DNA of 64,000 nucleotides from contig NZ_JACYMO010000004.1 in the NCBI RefSeq assembly GCF_014838825.1, positions 62,001-126,000 of the forward strand, read 5' to 3'. Of this stretch, positions 39,436 through 49,175 are shown piece by piece. Within the stretch, counting starts at the first letter, position 1; every line of letters starts with the position of its first letter. The notes beneath the pieces were generated by a model. The model had not been told where the DNA came from. It searched no databases and worked only from the letters and a program-made list of their open reading frames with translations. The translations under genes and the position numbers were made by a program. This stretch comes from Erwinia persicina (GTDB taxonomy: Bacteria > Pseudomonadota > Gammaproteobacteria > Enterobacterales > Enterobacteriaceae).

Positions 39436-40412
39436 GCCACTGGCCTAACCCCTTAATCGAACAGCGTGCCGACCCGTTTATACTGCGCCATCAGGGAAGC
39501 TACTACTTTATCGCATCGGTGCCGGAGTATGACCGGCTGGAGATCCGCCGCGCCACCACGCTGGACGGACTGGCAGAGGCCCGGGCGGCAGTCGTCTGGC
39601 ACAAGCCCGAACGCGGGCCAATGAGTGCATTAATATGGGCACCCGAGCTGCATCTGATTGACGGACAGTGGGTGATCTATTTTGCTGCCGCGCCGTCACA
39701 GGAGATCAAACAGGGCTTGTTCCAGCACCGGATGTTTGCCCTCACCTGTGATGATGCCGACCCGCTCAGCGGAAAGTGGGTGGAGCGCGGGCAGATCCTG
39801 ACCCCCATCGACAGCTTTGCGCTGGATGCCACCCACTTCGTTCATCAGGGGAAAAACTGGTATCTGTGGGCGCAGAAAGATCCGGCTATTCCCGGAAATT
39901 CCAACCTCTATCTGGCAGAGCTGGCCACCCCGTGGCAGATCAAGGGCCACCCGGTGATGATCAGTCGCCCGCAGTATGAATGGGAGTGCGCCGGTTTTAG
40001 CGTGAATGAAGGCCCGGCGGCCATTCGCCACGGTCAGCGGCTGTTTGTCAGTTATTCTGCCAGCGCTACCGACGAGAACTACTGCATGGGATTGCTCTGG
40101 ATTGATGCCGACGCGGATCCGCTGCAGGCGGCAAACTGGCAAAAATCTGCCGCACCGGTCTTTACCACCAGCTGGGAAAACCGCCAGTATGGCCCCGGAC
40201 ACAACAGTTTTACTACGGGTGAAAACGGCGAGGATGTGCTGGTCTATCACGCCCGTAACTACACCGAAATTGAAGGGGACCCGCTGTATGACCCTAACCG
40301 CCATACGCGGATAAAAACATTCCGCTGGGATGCCAGCGGCATGCCGCAGTTTGGCACGCCACCGGCGGATACGGATACGACGCTACACCAGCGTGCCGTA
40401 AATCGTCAGTAA
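39432..40412 (+). CDS. Glycoside hydrolase family 43 protein
   Basis: 326 residues with the five-bladed propeller pattern of GH43. Candidate catalytic residues are D14 (RADPFILRH), the pKa-modulating Asp in FALDATHF, and the Glu in SVNEGPAAI. No signal peptide is seen, so it acts in the cytoplasm on imported substrate. Family members are arabinofuranosidases or xylosidases; this cannot be resolved here. It is translationally coupled to the GPH symporter, and its last 30 bp overlap the tail of the convergent ampE gene. Confidence 0.85.
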   Translation: MSHWPNPLIEQRADPFILRHQGSYYFIASVPEYDRLEIRRATTLDGLAEARAAVVWHKPERGPMSALIWAPELHLIDGQWVIYFAAAPSQEIKQGLFQHRMFALTCDDADPLSGKWVERGQILTPIDSFALDATHFVHQGKNWYLWAQKDPAIPGNSNLYLAELATPWQIKGHPVMISRPQYEWECAGFSVNEGPAAIRHGQRLFVSYSASATDENYCMGLLWIDADADPLQAANWQKSAAPVFTTSWENRQYGPGHNSFTTGENGEDVLVYHARNYTEIEGDPLYDPNRHTRIKTFRWDASGMPQFGTPPADTDTTLHQRAVNRQ

Positions 40413-41237
40413 CGCCACCACCACGACCACAACCAGCGACACTTTTTTTGCCAGCGCAACCGCGATACGCGGGGTCTCCACCTTATCAAGGTGGGGATCG
40501 CGCGCCAGAGAGAACTGAGCCAGTCGCGTCAGTACCTGGTACTGAGACGTGTGGCGGTCGCCCAGCGAAGCGAACCAGGCAGGCAGCGCACGCTCACCGT
40601 GCCCCAGCAGGGCATACGCGACACCGACCAGGCGTACCGGGACCCAGTCAACCCAGTGCAGAATGGCATCCACACCTGATTGTGCCCGCGCCAGCGGGTT
40701 CTGCTGACGTGCCAGCCAGCTCTGCCACGCTCGCAGAAAAGCGTAGCCGACCAGCAGCACCGGCCCCCACGGCCCCCCCACCACAAACCAGAACAGCGGT
40801 GCCAGGTAAAACCGGTAGTTGATCCACAGCAGTGCATTTTGCAGCGCTGACAGAAATTCACGCTCACTGCACTCCGGAGGAACACCGTGGATCAGCGTTA
40901 ACTCTTCAATCATCGCCTGGTGTGCATCACGATCGTTGTGGCTGGCAGCTTTCAGATAAGCGTGATAGTGCAGGCGTACCGACCCGGCCCCGATGCACAA
41001 CAGGCCAATGACGATCCAAAACAGCAGCTTAGGCACACCAAAAAACAGCCCTTTCAGCGCCAGCAGACATAGCGCAACCGCCGCCATCATCAGTACGGTC
41101 ATCAGTAGCGTGCGAAGCAGAGAGAAGTGGCGGCGGGCGCGGAATAACGGTATTAAATGATGGTCAAGCTGCCAGTGCTCGCCCATTTTAAACAGTCTTT
41201 CCCATCCCAGAACCAGTAACAGGCTGAATAACGTCAT
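40383..41237 (-). CDS. ampE: Beta-lactamase regulator AmpE
   Basis: 284 residues, the E. coli length. An inner-membrane protein with about four helices, encoded in the ampDE operon; its role in peptidoglycan recycling or beta-lactamase sensing is not well defined. It begins [28 protein letters not shown], and [25 protein letters not shown] is conserved. The start overlaps the ampD stop as ATGA. Its 3' end overlaps the inserted GH43 gene, which suggests that the insertion is tightly packed against it. Confidence 0.92.
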   Translation of the reverse strand: MTLFSLLLVLGWERLFKMGEHWQLDHHLIPLFRARRHFSLLRTLLMTVLMMAAVALCLLALKGLFFGVPKLLFWIVIGLLCIGAGSVRLHYHAYLKAASHNDRDAHQAMIEELTLIHGVPPECSEREFLSALQNALLWINYRFYLAPLFWFVVGGPWGPVLLVGYAFLRAWQSWLARQQNPLARAQSGVDAILHWVDWVPVRLVGVAYALLGHGERALPAWFASLGDRHTSQYQVLTRLAQFSLARDPHLDKVETPRIAVALAKKVSLVVVVVVALLTIYGTLV

Positions 41238-41791
41238 AGCTTCACTCCCGTATGCTCAAGGTCAGCATGATAACGCGCCCAGTCAAAAGAGGGGCCCGGG
41301 TCCGTTTTACGTTCAGGCGCAATGTCGCTGTGCCCGGTGATGTGCTGTGCCATAGCGGGGTAGTGCTGTGTCAGTAATGCCGTCACTGCACACAGCGTCT
41401 GATATTGTGCATCGGTATAGGGCAGCGTGTCCGTCCCTTCCAGCTCAATACCCACGGAAAAATCATTGCAGGCCTCTCGCCCCTGATAGCGTGACACGCC
41501 GGCATGCCATGCACGCAGGTGAAAAGGGACGTACTGCACGATTTCACCATCGCGACGAATAAAACAGTGTGCTGAGACCTTTAAATGGCAGATATCAGCA
41601 AAGTACGGGTGAATGCTGGGATCAAGCTGTCCGGTAAACAAGTCGTCGACCCACGGGCCGCCAAATTCACCGGGTGGCAGACTGATATTGTGGATCACCA
41701 GCAGTGAGGGGGATTCCCCTTCCGGTCGCTGATTACTGTGCGGCGACGGCACCTGCCGTACCCCCGAAATCCACCCATCTTGCAGCTGCAT
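41234..41791 (-). CDS. ampD: 1,6-anhydro-N-acetylmuramyl-L-alanine amidase AmpD
   Basis: 185 residues. A cytoplasmic zinc amidase that removes the stem peptide from anhydro-muropeptides during cell-wall recycling; its loss derepresses AmpR-controlled beta-lactamase. Zinc ligands H34, H154 and D164 are present, with E116 and K162 as catalytic residues ([30 protein letters not shown]). It forms an operon with ampE. In E. coli it is divergent from nadC; here about 4.4 kb of accessory genes separate the two. Confidence 0.95.
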   Translation of the reverse strand: MQLQDGWISGVRQVPSPHSNQRPEGESPSLLVIHNISLPPGEFGGPWVDDLFTGQLDPSIHPYFADICHLKVSAHCFIRRDGEIVQYVPFHLRAWHAGVSRYQGREACNDFSVGIELEGTDTLPYTDAQYQTLCAVTALLTQHYPAMAQHITGHSDIAPERKTDPGPSFDWARYHADLEHTGVKL

Positions 41792-41899
41792 ACCGCTTCT
41801 CCTGTGTTCAGACTCCAGCAGATTAACATGATTTTTTTCTGCTGAATCAAACTTATCTGCCGCTCATTTTACCCTGTGAGAAAATATTTTTACTTTTTT

Positions 41900-41926
41900 G
41901 CATCCGATTTCACTCCTCATCCGTAG
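41900..41926 (+). promoter_or_regulatory. Candidate ECF-sigma promoter of the fasciclin gene
   Basis: GCATCC (41900-41905), a 16-bp spacer and CGTAG (41922-41926) resemble the CATCC...CGT/CGA two-block promoters of SigK-type ECF sigma factors. It lies 48 bp upstream of the fasciclin start codon. This is a single-copy motif match by eye. Confidence 0.3.
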
Positions 41927-41974
41927 ATAGCTATGTGAGGCAAAAATGCCTTCTCTTACGCTAAGGAACTCATC

Positions 41975-42532
41975 ATGAAAACGTTCATCCGTACCGCCCT
42001 GTGTGCTTCAATGCTGTTCAGTGCTGCATCCATGGCTGAGATGTCGCGGAATACCGTGATGGTGGGTGGGGCCGCCATGTCCCCTTCCCATAATATCGTT
42101 GAAAATGCCCTGAATTCGAAAGACCACACGACACTGGTGACCGCGGTGAAAGCAGCCGGCCTGGCAGAAACCCTGCAAGGTCCAGGCCCGTTCACCGTCT
42201 TTGCGCCGACCAATGCCGCCTTTGCCAAACTGCCGGCAGGCACCGTGGATAATCTGCTGAAACCGGAAAACAAAGCCACGCTGACCAGCGTGCTGACCTA
42301 TCATGTGGTCGCCGGAAAATATGATATGAAAGCGTTGATGAAAAAAATCAAACAGGGGAACGGCAGTGCAGAGCTGAAAACTGTTAACGGTGCCCCTCTG
42401 TGGCTGATGATGAACGGCCCTCACAATATCCAGGTAAAAGATGATAAAGGCAACGTCGCCAATATCAGCACCTATGATGTGCAGCAAAAAAATGGCGTGA
42501 TTGATGTTATTGATACGGTACTGATGCCTTAA
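41975..42532 (+). CDS. Secreted fasciclin (FAS1) domain protein
   Basis: 185 residues with an N-terminal signal peptide (MKTFIRTALCASMLFSAASMA) and one FAS1 domain: the H1 motif GPFTVFAPTNAAFAKLP, then VLTYHVVAGKYD, and the H2-like NGVIDVIDTVLMP at the end. FAS1 domains are extracellular adhesion or binding modules; the bacterial function here is unknown. It is followed after 122 bp by an ECF sigma factor and its anti-sigma on the same strand, so it is probably a target of that sigma factor. Confidence 0.88.
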   Translation: MKTFIRTALCASMLFSAASMAEMSRNTVMVGGAAMSPSHNIVENALNSKDHTTLVTAVKAAGLAETLQGPGPFTVFAPTNAAFAKLPAGTVDNLLKPENKATLTSVLTYHVVAGKYDMKALMKKIKQGNGSAELKTVNGAPLWLMMNGPHNIQVKDDKGNVANISTYDVQQKNGVIDVIDTVLMP

Positions 42533-42654
42533 TCCATCGTGTGCCAACACTCGGGAAAAACTAAATATACCCGCTGATGTTAAAATAAAGGGTATATAAT
42601 TGGTGCAGCAGGTTTTTTTACACTCCTTCTGCACCTCTTTTTTCAGGATGCTTC

Positions 42655-43200
42655 ATGACGGACGACGTAACGGATAGCCAGATTTTATTTATGAAGGCCA
42701 TCGCGGCCGGTGATAAACAGGCATTTGAGGCGACCTACCGCCGTTATTCACCTTACCTTTTTGCCATTGCACTGCGTATGTTACGCCGTCGCGACTGGGC
42801 AGAAGAGGTGCTGCATGACAGCTTCCTTATCGTCTGGCAGCGTGCTGACAGCTTTGATCCGGCACTCAGCGCCCCTAAAACCTGGCTTACCAATATTGTG
42901 CGCAACCGCGCGATTGATTATTTGCGCCTGCAGGATAACCGTGTCGACGCGCTGGAAGAGGATGACGATCTGTTCGCCATGACGCCCCTCAGCGCTGACT
43001 TACCTTCAGGATCAGAATCACGCAGACTGACAGACTGCATGACACAGCTGTCGTCTGAACAGCGTCAGAGCATCACGCTGGCGTATTATCAGGGATTGTC
43101 ACATAGCGAAATTGCGCTGCACCTGGAACAACCTGCGGGAACCATTAAAAGCTGGATCCGCCGTGCATTAACTCAACTGAAAGAGTGTGTGGGCATATGA
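42655..43200 (+). CDS. ECF-family RNA polymerase sigma factor
   Basis: 181 residues with region 2 (YRRYSPYLFAIALRMLRRRDWAEEVLHDSFLIVW... TWLTNIVRNRAIDYLR) and region 4 (LSSEQRQSITLAYYQGLSHSEIALHLEQPAGTIKSWIRRAL, a helix-turn-helix). The layout matches the SigK-like ECF group. TATAAT at 42595-42600 is a possible housekeeping -10. Its stop codon overlaps the anti-sigma start (ATGA), the usual coupled arrangement. It likely drives the upstream fasciclin gene and itself. Confidence 0.88.
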   Translation: MTDDVTDSQILFMKAIAAGDKQAFEATYRRYSPYLFAIALRMLRRRDWAEEVLHDSFLIVWQRADSFDPALSAPKTWLTNIVRNRAIDYLRLQDNRVDALEEDDDLFAMTPLSADLPSGSESRRLTDCMTQLSSEQRQSITLAYYQGLSHSEIALHLEQPAGTIKSWIRRALTQLKECVGI

Positions 43201-43856
43201 AAAGCAGACGCGATTTTGACTCAGCCCTGGCCGCAGAATATGCCCTTGGCACGCTGCGCGGTGCCGCACGTCAGCGTTTTGCCCGCCGCCTGCTGCAGGA
43301 GCCTGAGCTGGCGGCAGAAGTCAGCCGCTGGCAGAATTCACTGGCTGAACTCGACCAGCAGGTGACTCCCGTTCCCCCTCCTGAAGCCGTCTGGCAGCGA
43401 ATATCCCGTGGGCTTCCCGCTAACATTGCGCCTGCACACCGCCCGCGCTGGCCCTGGGTGGGATGGGTGCTGGCCGCCTCCTTTGCCGGAGCGCTGCTGT
43501 ATACGCAGTTCAGCGTGCCGCCAGCACAGCAGGCCATTGCGGTACTTAACGGTGACAGCCAGCAGGGGTCCTGGGTCGTCAGCCTCAGCCCGGATAAAAC
43601 GCAGCTGATGGTGGAGGCCGTCAATGCCCCGGCCATTCAACCCGACCACAGTTTACAGCTCTGGCTCATCCCGCCAGGTGAGAAACCGCAGTCTCTGGGG
43701 CTGGTGACAGAGGGAGAGCGTCAGCGCGTTGACGTCACGTCACGCCAGATAGCACAGCTACCGACGCTGGCGATCAGCCTTGAGCCGCGCGGCGGTTCCC
43801 CGACCGGACAACCGACAGGGCAGGTACTGTATAGCGGTAAAATTATGCCTTTGTAG
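43197..43856 (+). CDS. Membrane anti-sigma factor, RskA type
   Basis: 219 residues from ATG 43197, which overlaps the sigma stop codon. The cytoplasmic N-terminal domain (RRDFDSALAAEYALGTLRGAARQRFARRL, typical anti-sigma motif AAEYALGTL) is followed by one membrane helix (about 86-105) and a periplasmic RskA-like domain (SLSPDKTQLMVEA, LQLWLIPPGEKPQSLG). It should hold the ECF factor inactive at the inner membrane until a periplasmic signal triggers release. Its last 14 bp overlap the convergent LysR gene. Confidence 0.87.
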   Translation: MKSRRDFDSALAAEYALGTLRGAARQRFARRLLQEPELAAEVSRWQNSLAELDQQVTPVPPPEAVWQRISRGLPANIAPAHRPRWPWVGWVLAASFAGALLYTQFSVPPAQQAIAVLNGDSQQGSWVVSLSPDKTQLMVEAVNAPAIQPDHSLQLWLIPPGEKPQSLGLVTEGERQRVDVTSRQIAQLPTLAISLEPRGGSPTGQPTGQVLYSGKIMPL

Positions 43857-44754
43857 CCAGACTGGCCTCGGGTAAAACCGGAGCCAGTTGCGCCAGCAGT
43901 ATCGCGCGCAAGCGCGCGGCGGCAGGCGGTAATACCTCCTGCCCCTGAAGCAGTGCCATGCCCAAATCCCCGACCGGCGGCAGCAGCGGATGATGTAAGA
44001 CCTGCAGCCCCTGCGGAAGCCCAAACTGAGTGCGCAGGGTCACGCCCAGTCCGGCGGAGGCCGCGGCCCAGAGTCCGCTCAGGCTTCTGCTGGTAAAAGC
44101 TACCCGCCACGGTATGGCGGCGTGATCCAGTGCATCGATTGCCCGGGTGCGCATCAGACAGGGTGCCTCAAACAGCAACAGCGGCAACGCCTCACCCTGC
44201 TCTAACCATTGCGCCAGCTGAAACCCTTCACGCCCTATCCAGCGCAGTGCGGCGGCCGGCAGCGGCTGCGTAAAGCGTGACGTGTCATCCCCCTGCCAGC
44301 ACAATGCCAGGTCAAGCTCCCCCTGACGCATTCCCTGCAGTAATTCACTGTTACGGCCAATGCGTGCAGAGACCTGTATCAGCGGATGTGCCCGCGAAAA
44401 CTGCCCCAGCAGTTCCGGCAGCACGATCTCGCCAAAATCTTCCTGTAACCCTATGCGCACGCTACCGCCAATATCCCGACCGGACAGCGCACTGAAGGCC
44501 TCATCATTGAGCGCCAGTAATCGCCTGCCATAAGCCATCAGCAGCTCGCCGTTATCAGTCAGTGCCAGCCGTCGCCCGGCCTTCTGTAACAGCGGCAGCC
44601 CTGTTTGCTGTTCCAGTTTTTTTAGCTGCGCACTAACGGCGGAGGTCGAGCGACTCAACCGGTCGGCGGCCTGGGAAAAACTCCCCAGTTCAATACCGAG
44701 CACAAACGTGCGTAACGCATCCAGATCGAAAGTCATACGTTTAAACGACTGCAT
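43843..44754 (-). CDS. LysR-family transcriptional regulator
   Basis: 303 residues. The N-terminal winged helix is clear (DLDALRTFVLGIELGSFSQAADRLSRSTSAVSAQLKKLEQQTG), followed by a substrate-binding domain. I chose ATG 44754 because AGGA lies six bases upstream; MTFDLDAL (44736) is the alternative. It is divergent from the CMD/tautomerase/DUF4865 operon. ATCG and CGAT half-sites in the 104-bp shared region are a candidate LysR box. The effector is unknown. Confidence 0.88.
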   Translation of the reverse strand: MQSFKRMTFDLDALRTFVLGIELGSFSQAADRLSRSTSAVSAQLKKLEQQTGLPLLQKAGRRLALTDNGELLMAYGRRLLALNDEAFSALSGRDIGGSVRIGLQEDFGEIVLPELLGQFSRAHPLIQVSARIGRNSELLQGMRQGELDLALCWQGDDTSRFTQPLPAAALRWIGREGFQLAQWLEQGEALPLLLFEAPCLMRTRAIDALDHAAIPWRVAFTSRSLSGLWAAASAGLGVTLRTQFGLPQGLQVLHHPLLPPVGDLGMALLQGQEVLPPAAARLRAILLAQLAPVLPEASLATKA

Positions 44755-44858
44755 TCATCATCCTGTTTTTCGGGATTATCGATACGAATATATGCGATTT
44801 TATAAACTATTTTTACGTTCTATGCTGCTGTCTTCTTCCACAGAAAAGGAACAGCCGC

Positions 44859-45179
44859 ATGACAGCACCGCTTGACCGTGACAGCCTGGCCAGCGTGTCC
44901 CCCGTGCTTGCCGCCATTACAGAACAGACTCTGTTTGGCACGATCTGGCAGCGTAGCGAATTAAACAAACGTGAACGCAGTCTGATCACCCTGGCCGCGT
45001 TAATCGCGCTCGGCCGCCACCAGCAGTTATCCTGGCATCTGGATTTCGCCCGGCAGAATGGTCTGACTGACAGCGAAATCGCGGAAGCGATGACACATCT
45101 GGCGTTTTATTGCGGCTGGCCCGCAGCCGTTTCAGCACTCAGCCTGCTGCCTCAGCCAGGCAGCAAACCTCAGGAGTAA
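44859..45179 (+). CDS. Carboxymuconolactone decarboxylase family protein
   Basis: 106 residues of the CMD/AhpD-like family (LNKRERSLITLAALIALGRHQQLSWHLDFARQNGLTDSEIAEAMTHLAFYCGWPAAVSAL). The CxxC of AhpD peroxidases is absent, so it is more like the gamma-CMD branch, in which a HxxFYxGWP region is typical. The actual substrate is unknown. It is first in an operon with a tautomerase and a DUF4865 protein, divergent from the LysR gene. Confidence 0.85.
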   Translation: MTAPLDRDSLASVSPVLAAITEQTLFGTIWQRSELNKRERSLITLAALIALGRHQQLSWHLDFARQNGLTDSEIAEAMTHLAFYCGWPAAVSALSLLPQPGSKPQE

Positions 45180-45182
45180 CTT

Positions 45183-45581
45183 ATGCCATTTACCCGGATT
45201 GCCCTGCCCGGGGGCACCACGCCCCCTTTCAAACAGGCGCTGTCAGAGATCCTGCACCGTACGCTGGTGGATTTTTTCGACGTACCGCCGGATGACTGCT
45301 TTCAACTGCTGGACGAATATGCGCCAGACCAGCGGGTGTATCCACGCCACTATCTTGGCGGCCCGCGATCTGAGGGATTTGTCTGGTTTCATATCACCGC
45401 AGGCAGGCCCAGAACGGTGGAGCAAAAACAGCAGTTTTATCATCACCTGGCACATCGACTCTCCGGCGAGCTGGCGATACGCCCGGAAGATGTGATGGTC
45501 ACACTGAGTTTTACCCAGCCTGAGGACTGGTCTTTCGCCAGCGGTAACGCTTTTCACTGGCCAGCGGAGAACACATTATGA
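45183..45581 (+). CDS. Tautomerase family protein
   Basis: 132 residues, roughly twice a 4-oxalocrotonate tautomerase unit, of the Tautomerase_2 type. The sequence starts Met-Pro, so after Met removal Pro1 would be the catalytic base. It begins three bases after the CMD stop and overlaps DUF4865 by four, so it is coupled to both. The substrate is unknown. Confidence 0.82.
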   Translation: MPFTRIALPGGTTPPFKQALSEILHRTLVDFFDVPPDDCFQLLDEYAPDQRVYPRHYLGGPRSEGFVWFHITAGRPRTVEQKQQFYHHLAHRLSGELAIRPEDVMVTLSFTQPEDWSFASGNAFHWPAENTL

Positions 45582-46123
45582 TCGCCATGCAATATCGTTT
45601 CCGCCTGCCACATGACTATGACATGGCAATCATCACCACCCGTATCGGCGAAAATGGTCACCGGCTTGATGGTTTCCCTGGCCTGCTTCTGAAAGCCTAT
45701 TGCTACGCTGATTATGGCAGCCCACAACATTCTCCCGAGCCGCTGTATGCGCCTTTTTACCTCTGGCAGGACAGTGAGAGTATGACGCGCTTTCTCACCA
45801 GCAGTGCGTTTCAGCGGCTGACTCAGGATTATGGCTGGCCGCAGATCGACAGCTGGCTGGTCCTGCACTACCAACCGGCATCGGCACTGGCGAACGCCGG
45901 TTTTGCCAGGCGTATTATTACCCCCATATCCCCCTATACAGATCTCACACGTTACCGCCCAGAGATCGAAGAACAGGCAGCCTCAGTCAGTCAGATCCTT
46001 GCATGGGATGTACAAACCTGGCGGCATTTAACCTTTCAGATAAGCCCGCGGCCGTTGAGTGACGTGAATGCCGCAGAATGCTACCGGGTGGGACACATCT
46101 CGCTGCCGCTACACATCGTGTAA
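45578..46123 (+). CDS. DUF4865 family protein
   Basis: 181 residues matching the DUF4865 pattern as I recall it (MIAMQYRFRLPHDYDMAIITTRIGENGHRLDGFPGLLLKAYCYA; LYAPFYLWQDSESMTRFL). No known function, signal peptide or membrane helix. The fold may be a ferredoxin-like dimeric barrel, by analogy with other proteins having a substrate-tunnel FYLW pattern, but this is a guess. It is last in the LysR-controlled CMD/tautomerase operon, overlapping the tautomerase stop. Confidence 0.75.
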   Translation: MIAMQYRFRLPHDYDMAIITTRIGENGHRLDGFPGLLLKAYCYADYGSPQHSPEPLYAPFYLWQDSESMTRFLTSSAFQRLTQDYGWPQIDSWLVLHYQPASALANAGFARRIITPISPYTDLTRYRPEIEEQAASVSQILAWDVQTWRHLTFQISPRPLSDVNAAECYRVGHISLPLHIV

Positions 46124-46164
46124 TCCGGCGGCGGTCGCTGGCATGGGCGGTATAAACACGCTAG

Positions 46165-47094
<930 letters not shown>

Positions 47095-47146
47095 GGGTAA
47101 CGCCGCGTAGCAGACATCGCGTCAGTCAACGTCCCCGTTTTACCTC

Positions 47147-47175
47147 AGGCCAGCCAGATACGCTGGCCTTTTTTT
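47147..47175 (+). terminator. nadC rho-independent terminator
   Basis: AGGCCAG and CTGGCCT pair around a 9-nt loop and are followed by a run of seven Ts. Confidence 0.9.
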
Positions 47176-47334
47176 GTCCGCGCGGTGCTTTTGCGGGGTG
47201 GCTTCCAGCCCTGACGGTACCCATGCAACACAGCAACACACTTTACGACGTGCCTCTGAACAACGCGGTCTGACGCTGGCCGGAGGTTTCCCGCTGAAGT
47301 AGGGTACCTGCCTCAATACACAAGGAGGTTTGTT

Positions 47335-47778
47335 ATGATCCACCAGCGGGGCTTTACCCTGATCGAACTGATGATCGTCATCGCTATTATTGCCATTCTC
47401 AGCGCCATTGGGCTGCCTGCTTATCAGGGCTATCTGCAAAAAGCAGCGCTCACCGATATGCTCCAGACGGCGATGCCGTTTAAAACCGCCGTCGAACTGT
47501 GCGCGATAGAGCGTGGGGGCAGTGGAAACTGTAGTGCCGGCAGTAACGGGGTTCCTGCTGAACGGACCTCGCACTATGTTTCTGCACTGACCGCAAATGC
47601 AGGGGTGATTACGCTTACCGGCCAGGAAAGCCTGCTGGGTTTAAGCGTTAAACTCACACCGCAGTGGGATAGCAGCGATGGGCAGATAAGCTGGCAGCGC
47701 AGTTGTACCAGTGGAAACGTCAGCCTGAAGGAAGCCTGTCAGGAGGTATTCCGTTTCGATGAGGAACAGATACCATGA
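47335..47778 (+). CDS. ppdD: Type IV major pilin-like prepilin PpdD
   Basis: 147 residues, closely similar to E. coli PpdD. The prepilin leader MIHQRG is cleaved before F7 in GFTLIELMIVIAIIAILSAIG, with the invariant E5 of the mature protein and the hydrophobic helix that builds the pilus core. Four cysteines occur in the globular domain (ELCAI, GNCSA, RSCTS, EACQE). A strong AAGGAGG site precedes it. It heads a ppdD-hofB-hofC operon; the matching prepilin peptidase is at 53871. Confidence 0.93.
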   Translation: MIHQRGFTLIELMIVIAIIAILSAIGLPAYQGYLQKAALTDMLQTAMPFKTAVELCAIERGGSGNCSAGSNGVPAERTSHYVSALTANAGVITLTGQESLLGLSVKLTPQWDSSDGQISWQRSCTSGNVSLKEACQEVFRFDEEQIP

Positions 47779-49175
47779 CCGCAGAGACTCAGCGTGCGAT
47801 AGAAATCATCTGCCAGCAGCACGGGGCTATTATCATCGACTACAGCGCACAGCGGCTGCGTATTGCCACGGCGGAAACGCCCACTCATGAGATGATGGCA
47901 GCCCTGCGCTTTACTACCCACAGCACCATTGATGTTGAGTGCTGGCCACAGGCACGCATAGAGCAGTTTACCCGCGAACATGCCTCTTCCGTGCAGGGTT
48001 CGACGGAAAACCAGCAAGAATCCGCGGGATCGGCTGTAGACAAAATTGATATGCTGCTCACCCAGGCGCTGCAGAAACGCGCATCGGATATTCATATTGA
48101 GCCACAGGAAGCGGGGCTTCGTGTTCGCCTGCGCGTCGACGGCGTTCTGCAGCGCCTGCCTGTGGCGGGCCAGGATAATAGCGCTCCGCTGGTCGCCCGG
48201 TTAAAGATCCTCGCGGGGTTGGATATTGCTGAACGCAGGGTGCCGCAGGATGGTCAGTTCTCCCTGTTGCTTAACGGCGTCAGCGAGTCGTTTCGTCTGT
48301 CTACGTTGCCGACACGTTTCGGTGAGAAAGCAGTCGTACGGCTGCTGCAAAGTGATACCCAGGCTATCGCCCTGGAAAATCTTGGCATGCCAGCCCATCA
48401 TTTGAAGCGCTACCGTGAAGCACTGTCCCGGCCGCAGGGCATGATTCTGGTGACCGGCCCCACCGGCAGCGGCAAGACGTTCACGCTGTACAGTGGTCTG
48501 AGCTGGCTGAATGCCATCACGCGAAATGTGTGCAGCGTAGAGGACCCAATCGAGATCCCTCTGCCAGGCATTAATCAGACTCAAATTCATCCCCGGGCAG
48601 GCCTGGATTTTCACCGGGTCCTGCGTGCGCTGCTGCGCCAGGATCCAGACGTGATCATGATTGGAGAGATACGTGATGGGGAAACCGCTGAGATTGCGGT
48701 TAAAGCAGCCCAGACCGGACATCTGGTGCTCTCCACCCTGCATACGAATTCCACGACGGAAACACTGGTACGTATGGGACAGATGGGTGTTCCGGGCTAT
48801 CTGCTGGCCTCCGCGCTGAAACTGGTCATTGCACAACGTCTGGTACGCAGGCTTTGTCCCCACTGCCGTCAGCCTGCCGATGCCACGGCCCATTTTCCTC
48901 CGTCTGTCTGGCCCGGGACCGTACAGAACTGGCGCGCGGTAGGTTGTGAACACTGCTTTTCGGGCTTCTATGGACGCCTGCCCCTGTTTGAACTGCTGCC
49001 GATCGATGGCAGGTTACAGAATGCTCTGGCAAGATCGGCTCATCCGGAAGAACTGGCAAATATTGCCCGCCAGCAGGGGCTGAATTCCCTGTTTGTTGAG
49101 GGGCTGCACTGCGTCAATCGTGGTGACACCACCCTGGAAGAGCTGACACGGGTCGCAGGAGAAAGTCATGAGTAA
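47775..49175 (+). CDS. hofB: Type IV pilus assembly ATPase HofB (PilB/GspE family)
   Basis: 466 residues. The hexameric secretion ATPase drives pilin polymerisation at the inner membrane. The Walker A is GPTGSGKT, the Asp box is SVEDPIEIPLPGINQ, Walker B is PDVIMIGEIRDGETAEIA and the His box STLHTNS. Two CxxC pairs (LCPHCRQ, CEHCF) form the usual zinc finger. The N-terminal domain is shorter than in PilB of Pseudomonas. It overlaps ppdD by four bases and hofC by eight. Confidence 0.92.
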   Translation: MTAETQRAIEIICQQHGAIIIDYSAQRLRIATAETPTHEMMAALRFTTHSTIDVECWPQARIEQFTREHASSVQGSTENQQESAGSAVDKIDMLLTQALQKRASDIHIEPQEAGLRVRLRVDGVLQRLPVAGQDNSAPLVARLKILAGLDIAERRVPQDGQFSLLLNGVSESFRLSTLPTRFGEKAVVRLLQSDTQAIALENLGMPAHHLKRYREALSRPQGMILVTGPTGSGKTFTLYSGLSWLNAITRNVCSVEDPIEIPLPGINQTQIHPRAGLDFHRVLRALLRQDPDVIMIGEIRDGETAEIAVKAAQTGHLVLSTLHTNSTTETLVRMGQMGVPGYLLASALKLVIAQRLVRRLCPHCRQPADATAHFPPSVWPGTVQNWRAVGCEHCFSGFYGRLPLFELLPIDGRLQNALARSAHPEELANIARQQGLNSLFVEGLHCVNRGDTTLEELTRVAGESHE

